Part shown: positions 17,801-27,280 of the stretch, piece by piece | Numbering within the stretch: position 1 is the first letter of the stretch | Layout of the letters: each line of letters starts with the position of its first letter | Origin: Chara braunii | Lineage: Eukaryota > Streptophyta > Charophyceae > Charales > Characeae | DNA length: 27,280 nt | NCBI GenBank assembly: GCA_003427395.1 | Contig: BFEA01000280.1 | Coordinates: forward strand, 1,710,041-1,737,320 | Direction: 5' to 3' | The notes under the pieces: generated by a model | Told to the model about the DNA's origin: nothing | The model's database searches: none | The model's input: the letters and a program-made list of their open reading frames with translations, nothing else | Translations under genes and position numbers: made by a program

Positions 17801-19555
17801 GCATTTGCATGAAGTGCAGGCTGATTTTTAACATATGACTGAAAAAAAGGAAAAACATTGTAAAGGGAAGATGGTGGTGTGTGCCTTCCTAGTGAAGATG
17901 GGCGGTGTGTGCCTGCTCAATGAAGATTGACACTGAGTCTGCTTCTATGTTGTTGTTTGGTCCTTTTTTTTTGGTTGTCATGCAGAACTGGTGCTTCATT
18001 TCTGGTGTTGTTCTCTCCCCACCCTGCATGTTGTTTTCTCCAAAGGGGCGTGAGAAAACAATGATGAATGCTCATTTATTGTTGGCATCATAAAAGATGT
18101 GCATGAGTGCATTAAAATGTATTGCTAGGTGTTTGTCGTGCATGGGATTGTGTGTTTAGCATATGTGCAGCAATTGGAAAGGGTGTTATGGATTTGAACG
18201 ATCGTGCGAGCCATACCAAAATGTTTTCGGGGGGCGAGTAAGAAATTTTGAAAAGTGGGACGATTTGCAGAATCTATAATATGATTGTTTTCGGATTTGG
18301 GATTTTGCAAAACCCGAAGACGTTCAGTTGTCACAGGTTATTTTATATGAGAAAATGGAAAAAGTCTCTCGTACGAATAAATGTCATGTGAGGATGATTC
18401 GTTTGAGGTGATTTACTGGCGTTTTTTGCGCATGTGCAAAAATGAAAGATTGTGTTGGACAGATTGCACAATCGATAATAAAAAATCTTCTCATAAAATT
18501 TATTTAATCGCGTCATCCACATTCGGTGCGTTCAAAACTTTTCACAAAATCCAAACGTTTGCATCCCCGGGTGAAGGAGTAAGAAAAGGAAGAATTGTGA
18601 TGTTGATAATAATGATGATATAACTTCGGTAAGGTCAACTGCTACAAGGAAAACAGTATAAGAAGTAGCAACCTCAAGCAGTGTCAGTTTTGTCAATAGA
18701 GAAGAAGAGTTGTAGTGGTTTGTTGCAAAGCAAACGCTAAGGATGATGTGAAGTGTGGAATAGTGGTCATATTTGTGACATAATGTCAAAATTTCAGATT
18801 GTGTTATTTGAATGGTTTTTATGTTGTAAAGAAGAGTAAGTAAAGTGTGCGGCTGAGTTGACAATGTCAACGGTGGAGGTTGGAGTTTTATTTTTTTGTC
18901 GGTTGTTGCATATGACAATCGTCTTCAACATTATGTTCACAGCTTGTGGGAGCATAGTCATAACAAGCTATAGAGATGTCAATTTTTCAAAATAGGAAAG
19001 AAACGGGTATTCAATATATGAACGGACAATGATAAGCATATTATTTGAGAATTGGAAATTTTAATTGTGAGTAGTTATAAGATTAAAAAAAAAAAGGGTA
19101 GGCTCATTCCTAGTATTAAAGAGGTTATGTGAGGATGTTTTCCAACACAATGTTTCTATTTTATCAAGTGGCTTCAGTTATGGTGAAACATGCGTTTTGG
19201 ACGATCGGTTTTCGGAGGATAAATGTAATATTGGTGGTGAAAAATAGTTTAAGTGAGTATATGCATATTCCCTACTTGCAAAAGTAGGTCTTTGAGGAAG
19301 TTATTAATATTGCGATGGAAAAAAAAAACACGTTCTCTGTAGTTGTGAGGGAGATATATGAGAAAAGCGCAGCTTGTAGAGTTGGAAGGACATAAATGTG
19401 CACATGTTTGTTGTTAGCGATAAAATTTAGATGAAGAAATGTGTCTCTCATAATTTGATTCGTGTTGCAATATTGTGAAGCAAACTACGAGACATGGAAT
19501 ACTTCATTTTAAGGTCATGAGAAGGATAAAAAATAATATTCAATGTTTCAAACTG
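17801..19555. other. G/T-rich to AT-rich DNA, no gene recognised
   Basis: The + strand is strongly G+T biased (long stretches with few C). Open frames on either strand are short and low-complexity. Confidence 0.4.
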
Positions 19556-19559
19556 TGTA

Positions 19560-19655
19560 GCACACCGAACATGTTCGGAGCTTTTTCGAACGTCTGAACA
19601 TGTTCGGGTGTTCGGCCGAACGCCACCCGAACGTGTTCGGCCGAACATATTCAAA
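19560..19655. repeat. cluster of GTTCGG/CCGAAC palindromes
   Basis: A perfect 14-bp palindrome CCGAACATGTTCGG lies at 19565-19578. It is followed by CGAACGTCTGAACATGTTCG and GGGTGTTCGGCCGAACGCC, then CACCCGAACGTGTTCGG and CCGAACATATTC. At least eight GTTCG/CGAAC half-sites occur in about 85 bp of otherwise AT-rich DNA, and larger self-complementary folds are possible around TTCGGCCGAA (19611-19620). A further 'gttcgcgttcgg' lies at 19814-19825. This may be a transposon end or a protein-binding cluster. Confidence 0.75.
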
Positions 19656-20880
19656 AAAAATAAAAAAATAAAAAAATTTTGGTTTTTGATTTTTAACTCG
19701 AGTTTGGTTACGAATTTGACCATACCTCCTAGGCAAAAGCTGTTTGTATTATTATTTTACATAACATATATTTTTTTCAAAATTTTTGGATTTTTTTTTT
19801 ATAAATATTTTTATGTTCGCGTTCGGAGAGTTTCGACGCTCGTATAAATAGTGTTTTCTAAAAATGTGTCAGAATAACTTGTGTTAATTTTTTAATCCAA
19901 GAGTTCAATGTTTCAAAGCAAATATCAGTATAAGTATTGTTTTTCAACAATGTGTCATAAGAACTTTGTGTTAATTTTTTGATATAGGAATAAATTAATG
20001 ATAATGTTGATTGTTATTACTAGTTTGTTTTGGGGCATGAAAAAAATCGGTCTATAAATCATAAAACACGATGGATTTTGAAAATTTTCTTTAAGGTTAG
20101 ATCATGTTTAGGAAAAATGTTTGCAAGTATCTTTTGTAAAAACATATCTTTGATCATAAAGCAATCTTGTCAATGTATTTTTCATGGAGGGGGATGGTTT
20201 TTTTCCAAATGAAAATTATCATTTAGGGTAGGACCACATTTCAACATTGAAATTTTAAATTAGTTGATATTGAAGTAGAACCAGGTGATATCCGACAAAA
20301 TTTATGAAAAATTAATAACAAGAATATAACTTTATTCAAAAAAAAAGATTTGCATAATATAGATTTCAAAGAGTTTGGTGAAGAGTTCAAGATAATAGCT
20401 CTGTGTCATTGGAGCCTCGTCCCTAGCAATAAGAACCGTTATTTCAAGAAGGTCAGCAAAGGCAGTCCACTTTCGGATTTAAAGTATAGATATTGCAGTT
20501 AATGTAAGTGGTGTTTTAAACCATTAGTATCCTCGACTAAAATAAATTTGGGGTACGACAAGACTGTCTTATGAATATTGCATCGCCCTACCAGTATCAG
20601 TTAAACAATCAAATATCAAAAATAAAATAAAAGCAAAAAATGCATAAGTATTATAATGTATCACATCAACGTGTTTTATATTGTGACAACCATTTGTGTT
20701 GGAAACGTGTTTATATTCATAAGTTTTTTATTCTGGTTATAAGTTATGCATTATTAATGAAATCAAAAATTTGTATGACTTCATATGAAACTTAACGAGA
20801 TATGAATCATATAGATAAACCATTACTTATTTGTTTACATTGTGCATTGAAATGTGCATTTTCATTCGGACATTTGAAAT
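19656..20880. other. AT-rich DNA, no gene recognised
   Basis: T-rich and A-rich tracts without an open frame of note. A loosely repeated phrase around 19859-19880 and 19945-19985 ('aatgtgtcaTaAgaacttgtgtt'-like) suggests an old local duplication. Confidence 0.4.
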
Positions 20881-20882
20881 AT

Positions 20883-21054
20883 AGGATGATGTGAACGAAG
20901 CAATTGTAATTGAATTTCAACAAGAATATCATTAAATTACATGTTATCACTCAGCAAACTAAATGCTTAGGATGATGTGAACAAAGCAATTGTAATTGAA
21001 TTTCAACAAGAATATCATTAAATTACATGTTATCACTCAGCAAACTAAATGCTT
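20883..21054 (+). repeat. 86-bp tandem duplication
   Basis: Units 20883-20968 and 20969-21054 both begin 'aggatgatgtgaac' and end 'aactaaatgctt'. I see a single difference (gaacGaagc versus gaacAaagc). The near identity points to a recent duplication or an assembly duplication. Confidence 0.95.
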
Positions 21055-21480
21055 GACATGAAATGAGAATGCATGATATTGATATATATTTGTTAATCAT
21101 ACGTAAATGTGGGAAAAAAATGCAATTGAATAATTGTATAAATTTAAAAGCATTAGTAAAAAAATGTATCACCAATATGCGGATGAATAATGTGTATACA
21201 ACGACTACTATGAGAACAATTTTGTCTTTATAACTTCTTTTTTTTTTTTAATTTGTGGTATACAATTTTTTTACCAACTATTGTTTTTTAAGAGGTTTTA
21301 TATTTTTAGGAAACATCGCTCAAATATTCTATTTGTCGCCCTATTAGATACATGGATTGTCGAAAGTGGGATAAAAGCAATATAAAGAGGATATATTTTT
21401 ATATATATATATATATTATGATAAGTTAATAATTTTATAATTAAACAATCATTCTATAGTAAAATTACAATCTAAATTTT
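21055..21480. other. AT-rich DNA, no gene recognised
   Basis: Contains a T run near 21238-21250 and a (TA)n stretch at about 21398-21416. Confidence 0.4.
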
Positions 21481-21489
21481 AAATTTTCA

Positions 21490-21870
21490 TTCCATCTTTA
21501 AAAATATCGTTTCAATTTTAAAATTTTTCATCTTACTTGCAAACTTTTATTCCAAGAATAGGGTATCCCTTCTTATTTGGGTTGCGTGCTAGAGATGGAA
21601 TGAAAGTCTGAATGAGTTCATGAAATATTTTAATTGAACTGTCATTCTAAGTAAGGATTTTCAGTTATAAATAGGTCAATCCAATATAAATTAAAATATA
21701 TTTGTTGTAGTAGAATAATTTAAATAAAATATTTCATAAACTCGTTCAGACTTTCATTCCATCTTGAGCAAAAGATGTAGTTGAAAGGGAAATCTCATAC
21801 TTAGATGGGAACTTATCAAATAAAACTGCAAATTTTACAATTGGACGAATATTGGAATGATAATTTATAA
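21490..21870. mobile_element. foldback element (MITE-like) with long diverging arms
   Basis: 21594-21632 and 21725-21763 are inverted copies (39 bp, 37 matching; 'gatggaatgaaagtctgaa' on the left). Weaker complementarity extends outward on both sides ('gggtatccctt' on the left against the complement of 'aagggaaatctcatac' on the right). The loop is about 90 bp and AT-rich. No open frame is present. This fits a non-autonomous foldback or MITE; target-site duplications were not defined. Confidence 0.75.
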
Positions 21871-22031
21871 ATACGAAGGATTTTTTTTTTTTATGAAATA
21901 TTTTTTTAACTTTCATTTCTCGTGGAATTTTTTCTGTTGATTATCTAAGTTCACAATCTCTTAATCAATGTTCATGCAATCTTCATATTATTTAGGATAG
22001 AGATTCCCACAAGTCGAGTCTGTAGTCTTAG

Positions 22032-22080
22032 ATAATGTCGAGAACGAACCAACATGGAAGACAAAAAGACTCGACATTAT
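22032..22080. repeat. short stem-loop (11-bp perfect arms)
   Basis: ATAATGTCGAG at 22032-22042 is the reverse complement of CTCGACATTAT at 22070-22080, leaving a 27-nt loop. Its role is unknown. Confidence 0.7.
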
Positions 22081-22309
22081 ATCAGGGGCATTGTAGGAAA
22101 AAATCGTTTATAATTCTCATTCGCCATGTCTGATTATACTAAAAAAAATTAAAAAAAATCGCACACACTTTACTGGTTTCAATACCACAGCCTCTCAGTG
22201 CCAACAGTGCGGCATATCAACAACAAAAACGTATGCCACATGGACAACTGAAAGATATTGCATGTTTACAACCAAGCGGGTAGACAAGTCGGATCTTAAT
22301 GGATATGAT

Positions 22310-22463
22310 TGACTTCTTTCTCTCTCTCTCTCTCTCACACACACACACTCACACACGTACATACACGAGAAAAAAACAATAAAATGGTGAGGATGAGAAA
22401 AGTAAAAAAATGACAACACCAATGAAAGTTTTTTTTTTTTTCTTTCTTACAACACTTTTACCT

Positions 22464-22522
<59 letters not shown>

Positions 22523-22660
22523 TACACACACGCGCGCAGACACACACACACACATACATACACACATGAGGAAAAAACAATACAATGGTAAGGATGAGAA
22601 AAATCAAAAGATGACCATGCGTATCTTTACCAATGAAAGTTTTTTTTTTTCTTTTCTTAA
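22310..22660 (+). repeat. duplicated (CT)n(CA)n microsatellite block
   Basis: Two copies of one block are present. Each has (CT)n then (CA)n, then 'acatacac', then 'aaaaaacaat' with 'atggt', then 'gaggatgagaaaa', then 'accaatgaaagttttttt'. The first spans about 22317-22446 and the second about 22462-22650, where the (CA) tract is longer and interrupted. A related GT/GA plus T-run arrangement near 60-235 may be the same family in the other orientation. Confidence 0.85.
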
Positions 22661-23248
22661 ACCACCATACCTCCGAGCCTCTTTTTACCGATCCTGATTT
22701 ACATGGGCGCCAAGTTATGTTGAGCCTGACATTTTCGTGGGACCTTTTTTATTTTTATTTTTTTGTACCATACAAAAAAGATATCAACGCAACAGTAAGG
22801 TTCACCAACAAAGAAGGGGAAAAAAAAAACTTTGCTCGTGACAGTATGCAGATGCATTCTCTGAGGTAGTAGTGTGAGTATGCCCTTAGCGCGGGTCGTT
22901 CAAGAGTCGTTGTAAGATCCACAAGAGAGGAAAAAAAAGAAAAAAAAAAACACCGCTTTGGCTGTGAAAGCGGCCGAATACATTGGGAGGGATGTAGAAT
23001 GAGTGTTCCTTCAGTGAGGGCGTTTCAGATGGATGCGGATTACGCCTTGCGTCTCTGGCGGGGCACCAAGACAAACAAGAAAACAGGGGGGGGGGAAATA
23101 AGACCGAAATCCTTTTTTTTTTCTTTTCATTTTCGTGTACTCGGCCTCTGCCCCTGGGCTGGACCCCCGAGATTTTGGATGAGGTCATTTTCTTAAATGG
23201 AACTACCACTTGGAGGTAGTGGTGGTTTGACTGTTTTTTTTTTTTGAC
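22661..23248. other. no gene recognised
   Basis: Contains A-rich (22930-22950) and T-rich tracts, and 'gtagtgtgagtatgccct' at about 22867, which is shared with 1892-1910 ('gctagtgtgagtatgccct'), so a dispersed repeat is present. Confidence 0.4.
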
Positions 23249-23249
23249 G

Positions 23250-23767
23250 TCTCATTTCTCATTTGACACACTCGTCAGAAAGTACTCTAAAGATCTTTGT
23301 CATGTTGAGAACGATCCATAATTTCCCTTCACTATGTTTAATTACACACGACCTACAAACTTTTTTCTGTCACACACTGGATTGGTCCAAAGTCGTTGCC
23401 TTACACCAGTCCAATGAAGGAATATCTTGGTCCTTGCAACAATTAAGATTATAGTGAAATGTCGTACTTATGATAAACTAGATATAAGTGATAAACTAGT
23501 TATAAATAAGATAAAGTGTATCTCATTTCTCATTTGACACACTCGTCAGAAGTATTCTAAAGGTTTTTGTCATGTTGAGAACGATCCATAATTTCCACCC
23601 ACTATGTGCACTCACAACCTACAATTTTTTTGCTTTCATACACTGAATTGGTCCAAAGTCATTGCCTTACACCAGCCAAATGAAGGAATATCTTGGTCCT
23701 TGCAACAATTAAGATCATAGCGAAATGTCGTATTTATGATAAACTAGATATAAATAAGATAAAGTGT
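23250..23767 (+). repeat. 271-bp tandem duplication
   Basis: Unit one (23250-23520) and unit two (23521-23767) both begin 'tctcatttctcatttgacac' and end 'ataagataaagtgt'. Many scattered substitutions and an internal length difference of about 24 bp ('gataaactagatataagt' repeated in unit one) show that it is an older duplication, not an assembly error. Confidence 0.95.
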
Positions 23768-24690
23768 CCGACATATGGCACGCCCTGACTGGCGGGTGGA
23801 AATTCTTGGTCCTCTAGCAGCCTGATATGATATTAAAAAAAAACAAGTAAGAAGTAGCGAAGAACCTTGCTATATCCAAAAAAATGCATTGGGTGTGTGC
23901 CTTGACATTGGGAAAGAAAGGATGCAATGAAAGGCAAAACATCATAGGGAAAAACTTTCTTTGATCCACGAATTTTCTATCAGGAAACCGCAATGAAATT
24001 GCAAAAATCCGTATGCCATCAATACCTTAGATGCACGAGGCGCCCAAGACTTTTGTCAAAGGCAGACTTGCTTGAGCAAGTTTGAGAAAGGTTGGACTTC
24101 AAAATTATAGGCCACGATAATTGATAATAATAGCCTTAGCAATGAGTGGGATCGTGAGATGTATAAAATAAAAAGGGAGCCAAGGAAGTTATTTAGAGGC
24201 TGGATTCCAGATGTATGAGAGTCACCTTCGGCAATCGGCCATGTGGCTGAGGGTTCCTATTCCTATGGGTCTCCCTCCCCACCTACCGCTGTCGTACTTC
24301 TCCCTGGCGCACCCCTACTCCCACTATCCTACCTCAGTGCCACCTCCAGTCTGGGGGTGACCTTGACCGGACAGCGGTTGCAGGTACCAGGGCTAAGCTG
24401 AGCCCCACCACCCCACTCAGCCCTGATCGAAGCATAGTCGAACGAGCCTTGTCGCCCGGGTACTTCAGGCGCTAAGTATAGACGTTTCACAAGAAGTGTC
24501 ATAGGTGGGCCTATTTGCGTTCCTACTGTTGTGTACACAGCTTTTGTTACTGTTGTTTATTGTTAGGTTGTTCACTTTGTACATTGTTGTTGTTACCACT
24601 TGTTGTTGATGGTGAGCTGTTTCTTGTTTCTTGAATTTTTCTGCGAGGACATGGGAAGCAGGCAACCCTAATTGATCCCCCTGTGCACTA
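23768..24690. other. no gene recognised
   Basis: AT-rich to about 24200, then C-rich between 24230 and 24480. No supported exon. Confidence 0.4.
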
Positions 24691-25006
24691 TGTCTCCTCT
24701 CATCAATTGTTCCTATATTCTATGGGCGGTCTGTAGGGTCTTAGTGTTTTCAGACTAACATTGATCATAGCGCGTACTAAGTCTCAGTCTCATCAATGGT
24801 TCCATTCCATTGGCGAGCTGTCCTAAGGAGGAGCCCTCATCTAACCCCCTCCCGTGCCTAGTGGCTGACCCCCCCAGATTTCCAACTAGCAACGTGCCTA
24901 CCTAATCTCTACTCTCAGCCCCAAAAGCCCTACCAACCCCGACCACAGACTGTTCTAAGTCTCCTCTCATCGACTGTTCCTGATTCTATAGGTGGGGTGT
25001 AAGTCT
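24691..25006 (+). repeat. three diverged copies of 'gtctcctctcatca.tgttcc'
   Basis: The phrase 'tctcctctcatcaattgttc' and the following 'attctatgggcggtctgta' recur, diverged, at about 24691, 24779 and 24957. Spacing is unequal (about 88 and 178 bp), which suggests one lost or decayed unit. Confidence 0.65.
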
Positions 25007-25027
25007 CTCAGCCTGCATCCCACTACG

Positions 25028-25092
25028 TGAATGGATTTGAACACACAACCTCAACCATGCAAATCTACCATCGAACCTACTGAGAGCTACTG
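25028..25092 (-). mobile_element. tRNA-derived SINE head
   Basis: On the - strand the A-box-like TAGCTCTCAGTAGGTTCGAT (about 25070-25089) is followed by a B box GTTCAAATCCA (25032-25042). Stems are not convincing enough for a functional tRNA. The SINE body would extend leftward. Confidence 0.6.
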
Positions 25093-25740
25093 TGGAAACT
25101 AACGGATTTGTGCGCAATGCTGGACCCGAAGGCAAATGCACAATGCTGTACAAAGCACTCAAACAACCCCATGAACCAAGAGCATCAGGCAAATATCTCA
25201 TAGCCCACACCCAACATACATCAACCATGGACTGGGATCCGTGGGTGGTGCGCAAGCAGTGTTTGCCTCCGGCAGCCCCAGGGGGTTTGCAGATGGGTAT
25301 ACGTTACGTAAACGTCTGCCAGTGTCCATGCGCATGGGTGGGGAGTATTGTACCTGCAACCTCAAACCACAATCCGCATTTCCAACCGGTGCCCTAACCA
25401 GTGGGCACATCTCTCAATTTCACATCACACTACCTACCTACCTACCTACCTACCACTACTCCTAATTATAGTCATAGGGAACCCGTAGAAGCCAGAACCG
25501 TGTTCACGATGCGGGGGCTGCTCCCAACCTGCAGGTGGGCGATACCAGCCAGGGGACAGCCAGGGGACGACTGGTAGCACCCGGGACCATAAATCCCTGT
25601 GCCTCCCCTGAGGTGGTCCCCTCCCCTCAGAAGGTGGTCCCCTCCCCTACGAACATCAGCAGACTCTGCTCAATGCCGACCTGGCGATCCAGTGGCGTAT
25701 CTCTAGGTGGCGGGCACCAAGCTTGCCCAGGAAGGTACAT
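25093..25740. other. no gene recognised; (CTAC)n tract
   Basis: Contains a short (CTAC)n microsatellite at about 25430-25456, also hinted at 1781-1796, plus two small duplications ('agccaggggac' at 25547 and 25558; 'ggtggtcccctcccct' at 25611 and 25632). Confidence 0.5.
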
Positions 25741-25743
25741 GAC

Positions 25744-25830
25744 GCCGGCGGTGATTGAACCCACGACCTTTGTGTGGCCTATCTCCTGAATGCTCCTAGC
25801 GTGCCTTACCATCTGAGCTACTACTAGTAG
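25744..25830 (-). mobile_element. tRNA-derived SINE head
   Basis: On the - strand TAGCTCAGATGGTAAGG (25804-25820) is a near-perfect A box, and GTGGGTTCAATCAC (25751-25764) is a near-perfect B box. This is the best polymerase III-type promoter in the window. The head is not a complete cloverleaf and leads into SINE-like body sequence to the left. Confidence 0.7.
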
Positions 25831-25929
25831 GCCGCTGGATCAGCCCCTCTTTGTGTGGCCATAGAATAGAATGAGCAGAGTCTTCACAAAAAGTTCACAA
25901 AAGAAAAAAGTGAAAAAAATACAAAAACT

Positions 25930-26405
25930 GTCGCGGGCCTATCTTTCCACGTTTTCCGGGAGATACGTCTCCCATTTTACACATTTGGGGAGTAGTTCCT
26001 TGAAGCCCCAAGTATGGGCCTCGCTCCACCACTCACCAAATGCACAAAAGACAAAAAATTATGGCGGTGTATATTTCCATGTTCTAGCGGATGATTCATT
26101 GTCATTTTGCACGTTTGGTGAGTTGCGGAGCGAGGGCCTATCTGGGCGTGATTGAGGGCCATCCGTAGGGTACCGGCGTCTGAACCGAGGGCCCATCACG
26201 ACCCATGTAGTCCGTCGATCTGGGCGATGAAGACGAGCGGGTAATCTGCGGGAAACAAACGAGGGGTAGGTTGTTACTGGGCCTCGCTGCACCCCTCACC
26301 GAATGTGAAAACATGAAAATTGTACGGCGGGTGCACCTGTATCCGTTCTTGCGCAACATACATTCGACATTTTACGAAGTTGGTAAACGGTGGCTCGAGC
26401 CCCAT
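25930..26405. mobile_element. small inverted-repeat (MITE-like) elements in a row
   Basis: A 123-bp element at 26016-26138 has inverted ends (26016-26049 against 26105-26138; 'gggcctcgctccacc' and its diverged complement, then 'actcaccaaatgcacaaaa'). A more diverged relative occupies 26279-26403 with the same layout and a similar centre ('ggcgg.tgta..tttccatgttct'). The segment 25930-26010 looks like the right half of a third copy. Confidence 0.7.
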
Positions 26406-26605
26406 TATGAGACGGTGACGTTTGTTGAGGGTGATCGGCAAGTAAGGCAAAAGAAGGAGAGAGAAGAGAGCGAAAGAGGGAGAGGGGGGAGTGGGTGCCA
26501 AAAAAAAGGGAGAGGAAGAGAGCGGCAGTGGCATGGCTGGAATTTGGATAGTTTAACGGAAAATCGGGGGAGGCGATCGCAACAGCCGGAAAAAGTAAGG
26601 ACATA

Positions 26606-26690
26606 CTGTTTTTTTTTTTTTTTTTTTAATGATACTTACAGCCCGACTTTCCTTGTTTTTCTTTTTTGTTTTTTTTAGAAAACTTATATC
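26606..26690 (+). repeat. poly-T tracts
   Basis: T runs at about 26610-26627 and 26656-26676. Confidence 0.8.
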
Positions 26691-26758
26691 CCACCATATC
26701 CCGACTATCCAGGATGTATGAATTTGCAATTGCCGCCAAATGCAGGAATAAGTCCTGG

Positions 26759-26980
26759 TGGAGGGACTGATAGCGGGTGGAGCTCATATCACCAAACAGA
26801 AAAAAAAAAAAAAAAAAAAAACTGATAGCGGCGGGAGCTCATATCACCATCGCCGCTATCAGAACCATCTACTGTTTTTCAAACAGAGAAAAAAAAAAAC
26901 CTGCTAGCGGCGGGAGCTCATATCACCATCTCTATCAGAACCAACTGCTGTTTTTCAAAAAAAAAAAAAAAAAAAAAAAG
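26759..26980 (+). repeat. three A-run-separated copies of a palindromic unit
   Basis: The unit 'ctgatagcggcgggagctca' plus 'tatcaccat' occurs at about 26767, 26822 and 26901. Each copy is followed, after 'ctgtttttcaaa' in two of them, by a long A run (26801-26820, 26889-26899, 26958-26979). In the middle copy the unit is a perfect 12-bp stem (26822-26833 with 26851-26862). A head-to-tail series of A-tailed units suggests repeated retroposition or tandem growth. Confidence 0.85.
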
Positions 26981-27076
26981 TCCTGTTGCGGTTAGTATGC
27001 GCGAAGAAGCGAGAGATGCTAGATATGGCGGTCGGCAATTTCCATGGGGGGGTGTTCTCTTCATCTGATTCCATCT

Positions 27077-27186
27077 GGATTTGAACCTGGATCGGTATAT
27101 GGATTTGATCCTGGATCGGTATATGGATTTGAATCGGGATCGGTATATCAACAGTTCATGGGCTTACTGACTGAGCTAGGTCCGTT
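27077..27186 (-). mobile_element. tRNA-like SINE head with B-box segment triplicated (24-bp period)
   Basis: Three contiguous 24-bp units (ggatttgaacctggatcggt + atat) occupy 27077-27100, 27101-27124 and 27125-27148. On the - strand each contains a B-box-like GATTCAAATCC or a close variant. The A-box-like TAGCTCAGTCAGTAAGC lies at about 27161-27177. This is a tRNA-like head in which the B-box part has been copied twice. In the other direction it reads as a false GFEPGSVY peptide repeat. Confidence 0.7.
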
Positions 27187-27220
27187 GGTCCAATCCACTT
27201 GTCAGAAGAGGCAGTGGATC

Positions 27221-27250
27221 ACAGAAGTGTGTGTGTGTGTGGGTGGGGGG
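27221..27250 (+). repeat. short (GT)n then G-rich tract
   Basis: 'gtgtgtgtgtgtgggtggggggg' near the right edge; simple sequence only. Confidence 0.8.
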
Positions 27251-27280
27251 GGATAATCACAGGGTGGTAGAGGCTAAATT

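Noticed and set aside
18532-18918. 128-codon - strand open frame
   Set aside because: Low-complexity Leu/Ser/Thr product of a G/T-biased region, with no family resemblance or splice signals.
19565-19578. Steroid-receptor or heat-shock element
   Set aside because: GAACATGTTC superficially resembles such sites, but the spacing does not match (no 3-nt spacer, no nGAAn alternation), and nothing links it to a promoter.
22195-22697. Open frames made of VCVCV, THTHT or RERE
   Set aside because: Direct translations of CA/GT/GA microsatellites.

Overview
This is eukaryotic nuclear DNA. It has interrupted genes, GT-AG introns, a non-LTR retrotransposon, tRNA-derived SINE heads, microsatellites and long A/T runs. 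Three things point to the green plant (streptophyte) lineage: a CDKAL1-type gene tail with a plant-like TRAM segment, and mitochondrial-type fragments (large-subunit rRNA, tRNA-Ile(CAU), atp6) that read like plant mitochondrial DNA. A group I intron remnant in the mitochondrial rRNA, the very repeat-rich sequence and the huge intron would fit a charophyte alga such as Chara, but that species guess is inference only.

The one convincing host protein gene is on the + strand and is only partly inside the window. It is the 3' end of a CDKAL1/e-MtaB threonylcarbamoyladenosine tRNA methylthiotransferase. A penultimate exon (1339-1499) and a last exon with the stop codon (14335-15021) are joined in phase 0 across a 12,835-bp intron. 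The two exons together rebuild the C-terminal TRAM domain, followed by a low-complexity linker and a C-terminal membrane anchor. The earlier exons, which should carry the MTTase and radical SAM domains, are upstream of the window.

The giant intron holds, in order: two small tandem duplications; a 21-bp minisatellite with higher-order structure (about 2.3-3.25 kb); A/T-tailed dispersed repeats; a C-rich imperfect repeat region (4.4-5.1 kb); AT-rich DNA; a mitochondrial-derived island (two tRNA-like remnants, the 3' core of a group I intron, an LSU rRNA piece); a 4.2-kb 5'-truncated LINE on the - strand with a 39-nt A tail; an atp6 fragment directly abutting the LINE 5' end; an unidentified C-rich open frame; and two copies of a SINE-like repeat ending in (TG)n, the second reaching to 20 bp from the last-exon splice acceptor. 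Inside the LINE 3' region is a 38-bp Nextera mate-pair junction adapter flanked by a 191-bp direct duplication, a clear library/assembly artefact.

Downstream of the gene (15.0-27.3 kb) I find no recognisable protein gene. This part has a 60-bp-arm inverted repeat about 250 bp past the stop, a further copy of the LINE-tail repeat, a 29-bp tandem array, an AT-rich stretch (17.8-22.2 kb) with a GTTCGG/CCGAAC palindrome cluster, foldback elements, tandem duplications (86 bp and 271 bp), microsatellites, several tRNA-derived SINE heads, small MITE-like elements, and at the right edge a SINE-like unit whose B-box segment is triplicated with a 24-bp period. No new multi-gene system is visible. The most informative points are the giant mitochondrial- and LINE-loaded intron, the adapter artefact, and the LINE-tail family shared with short A-tailed elements.
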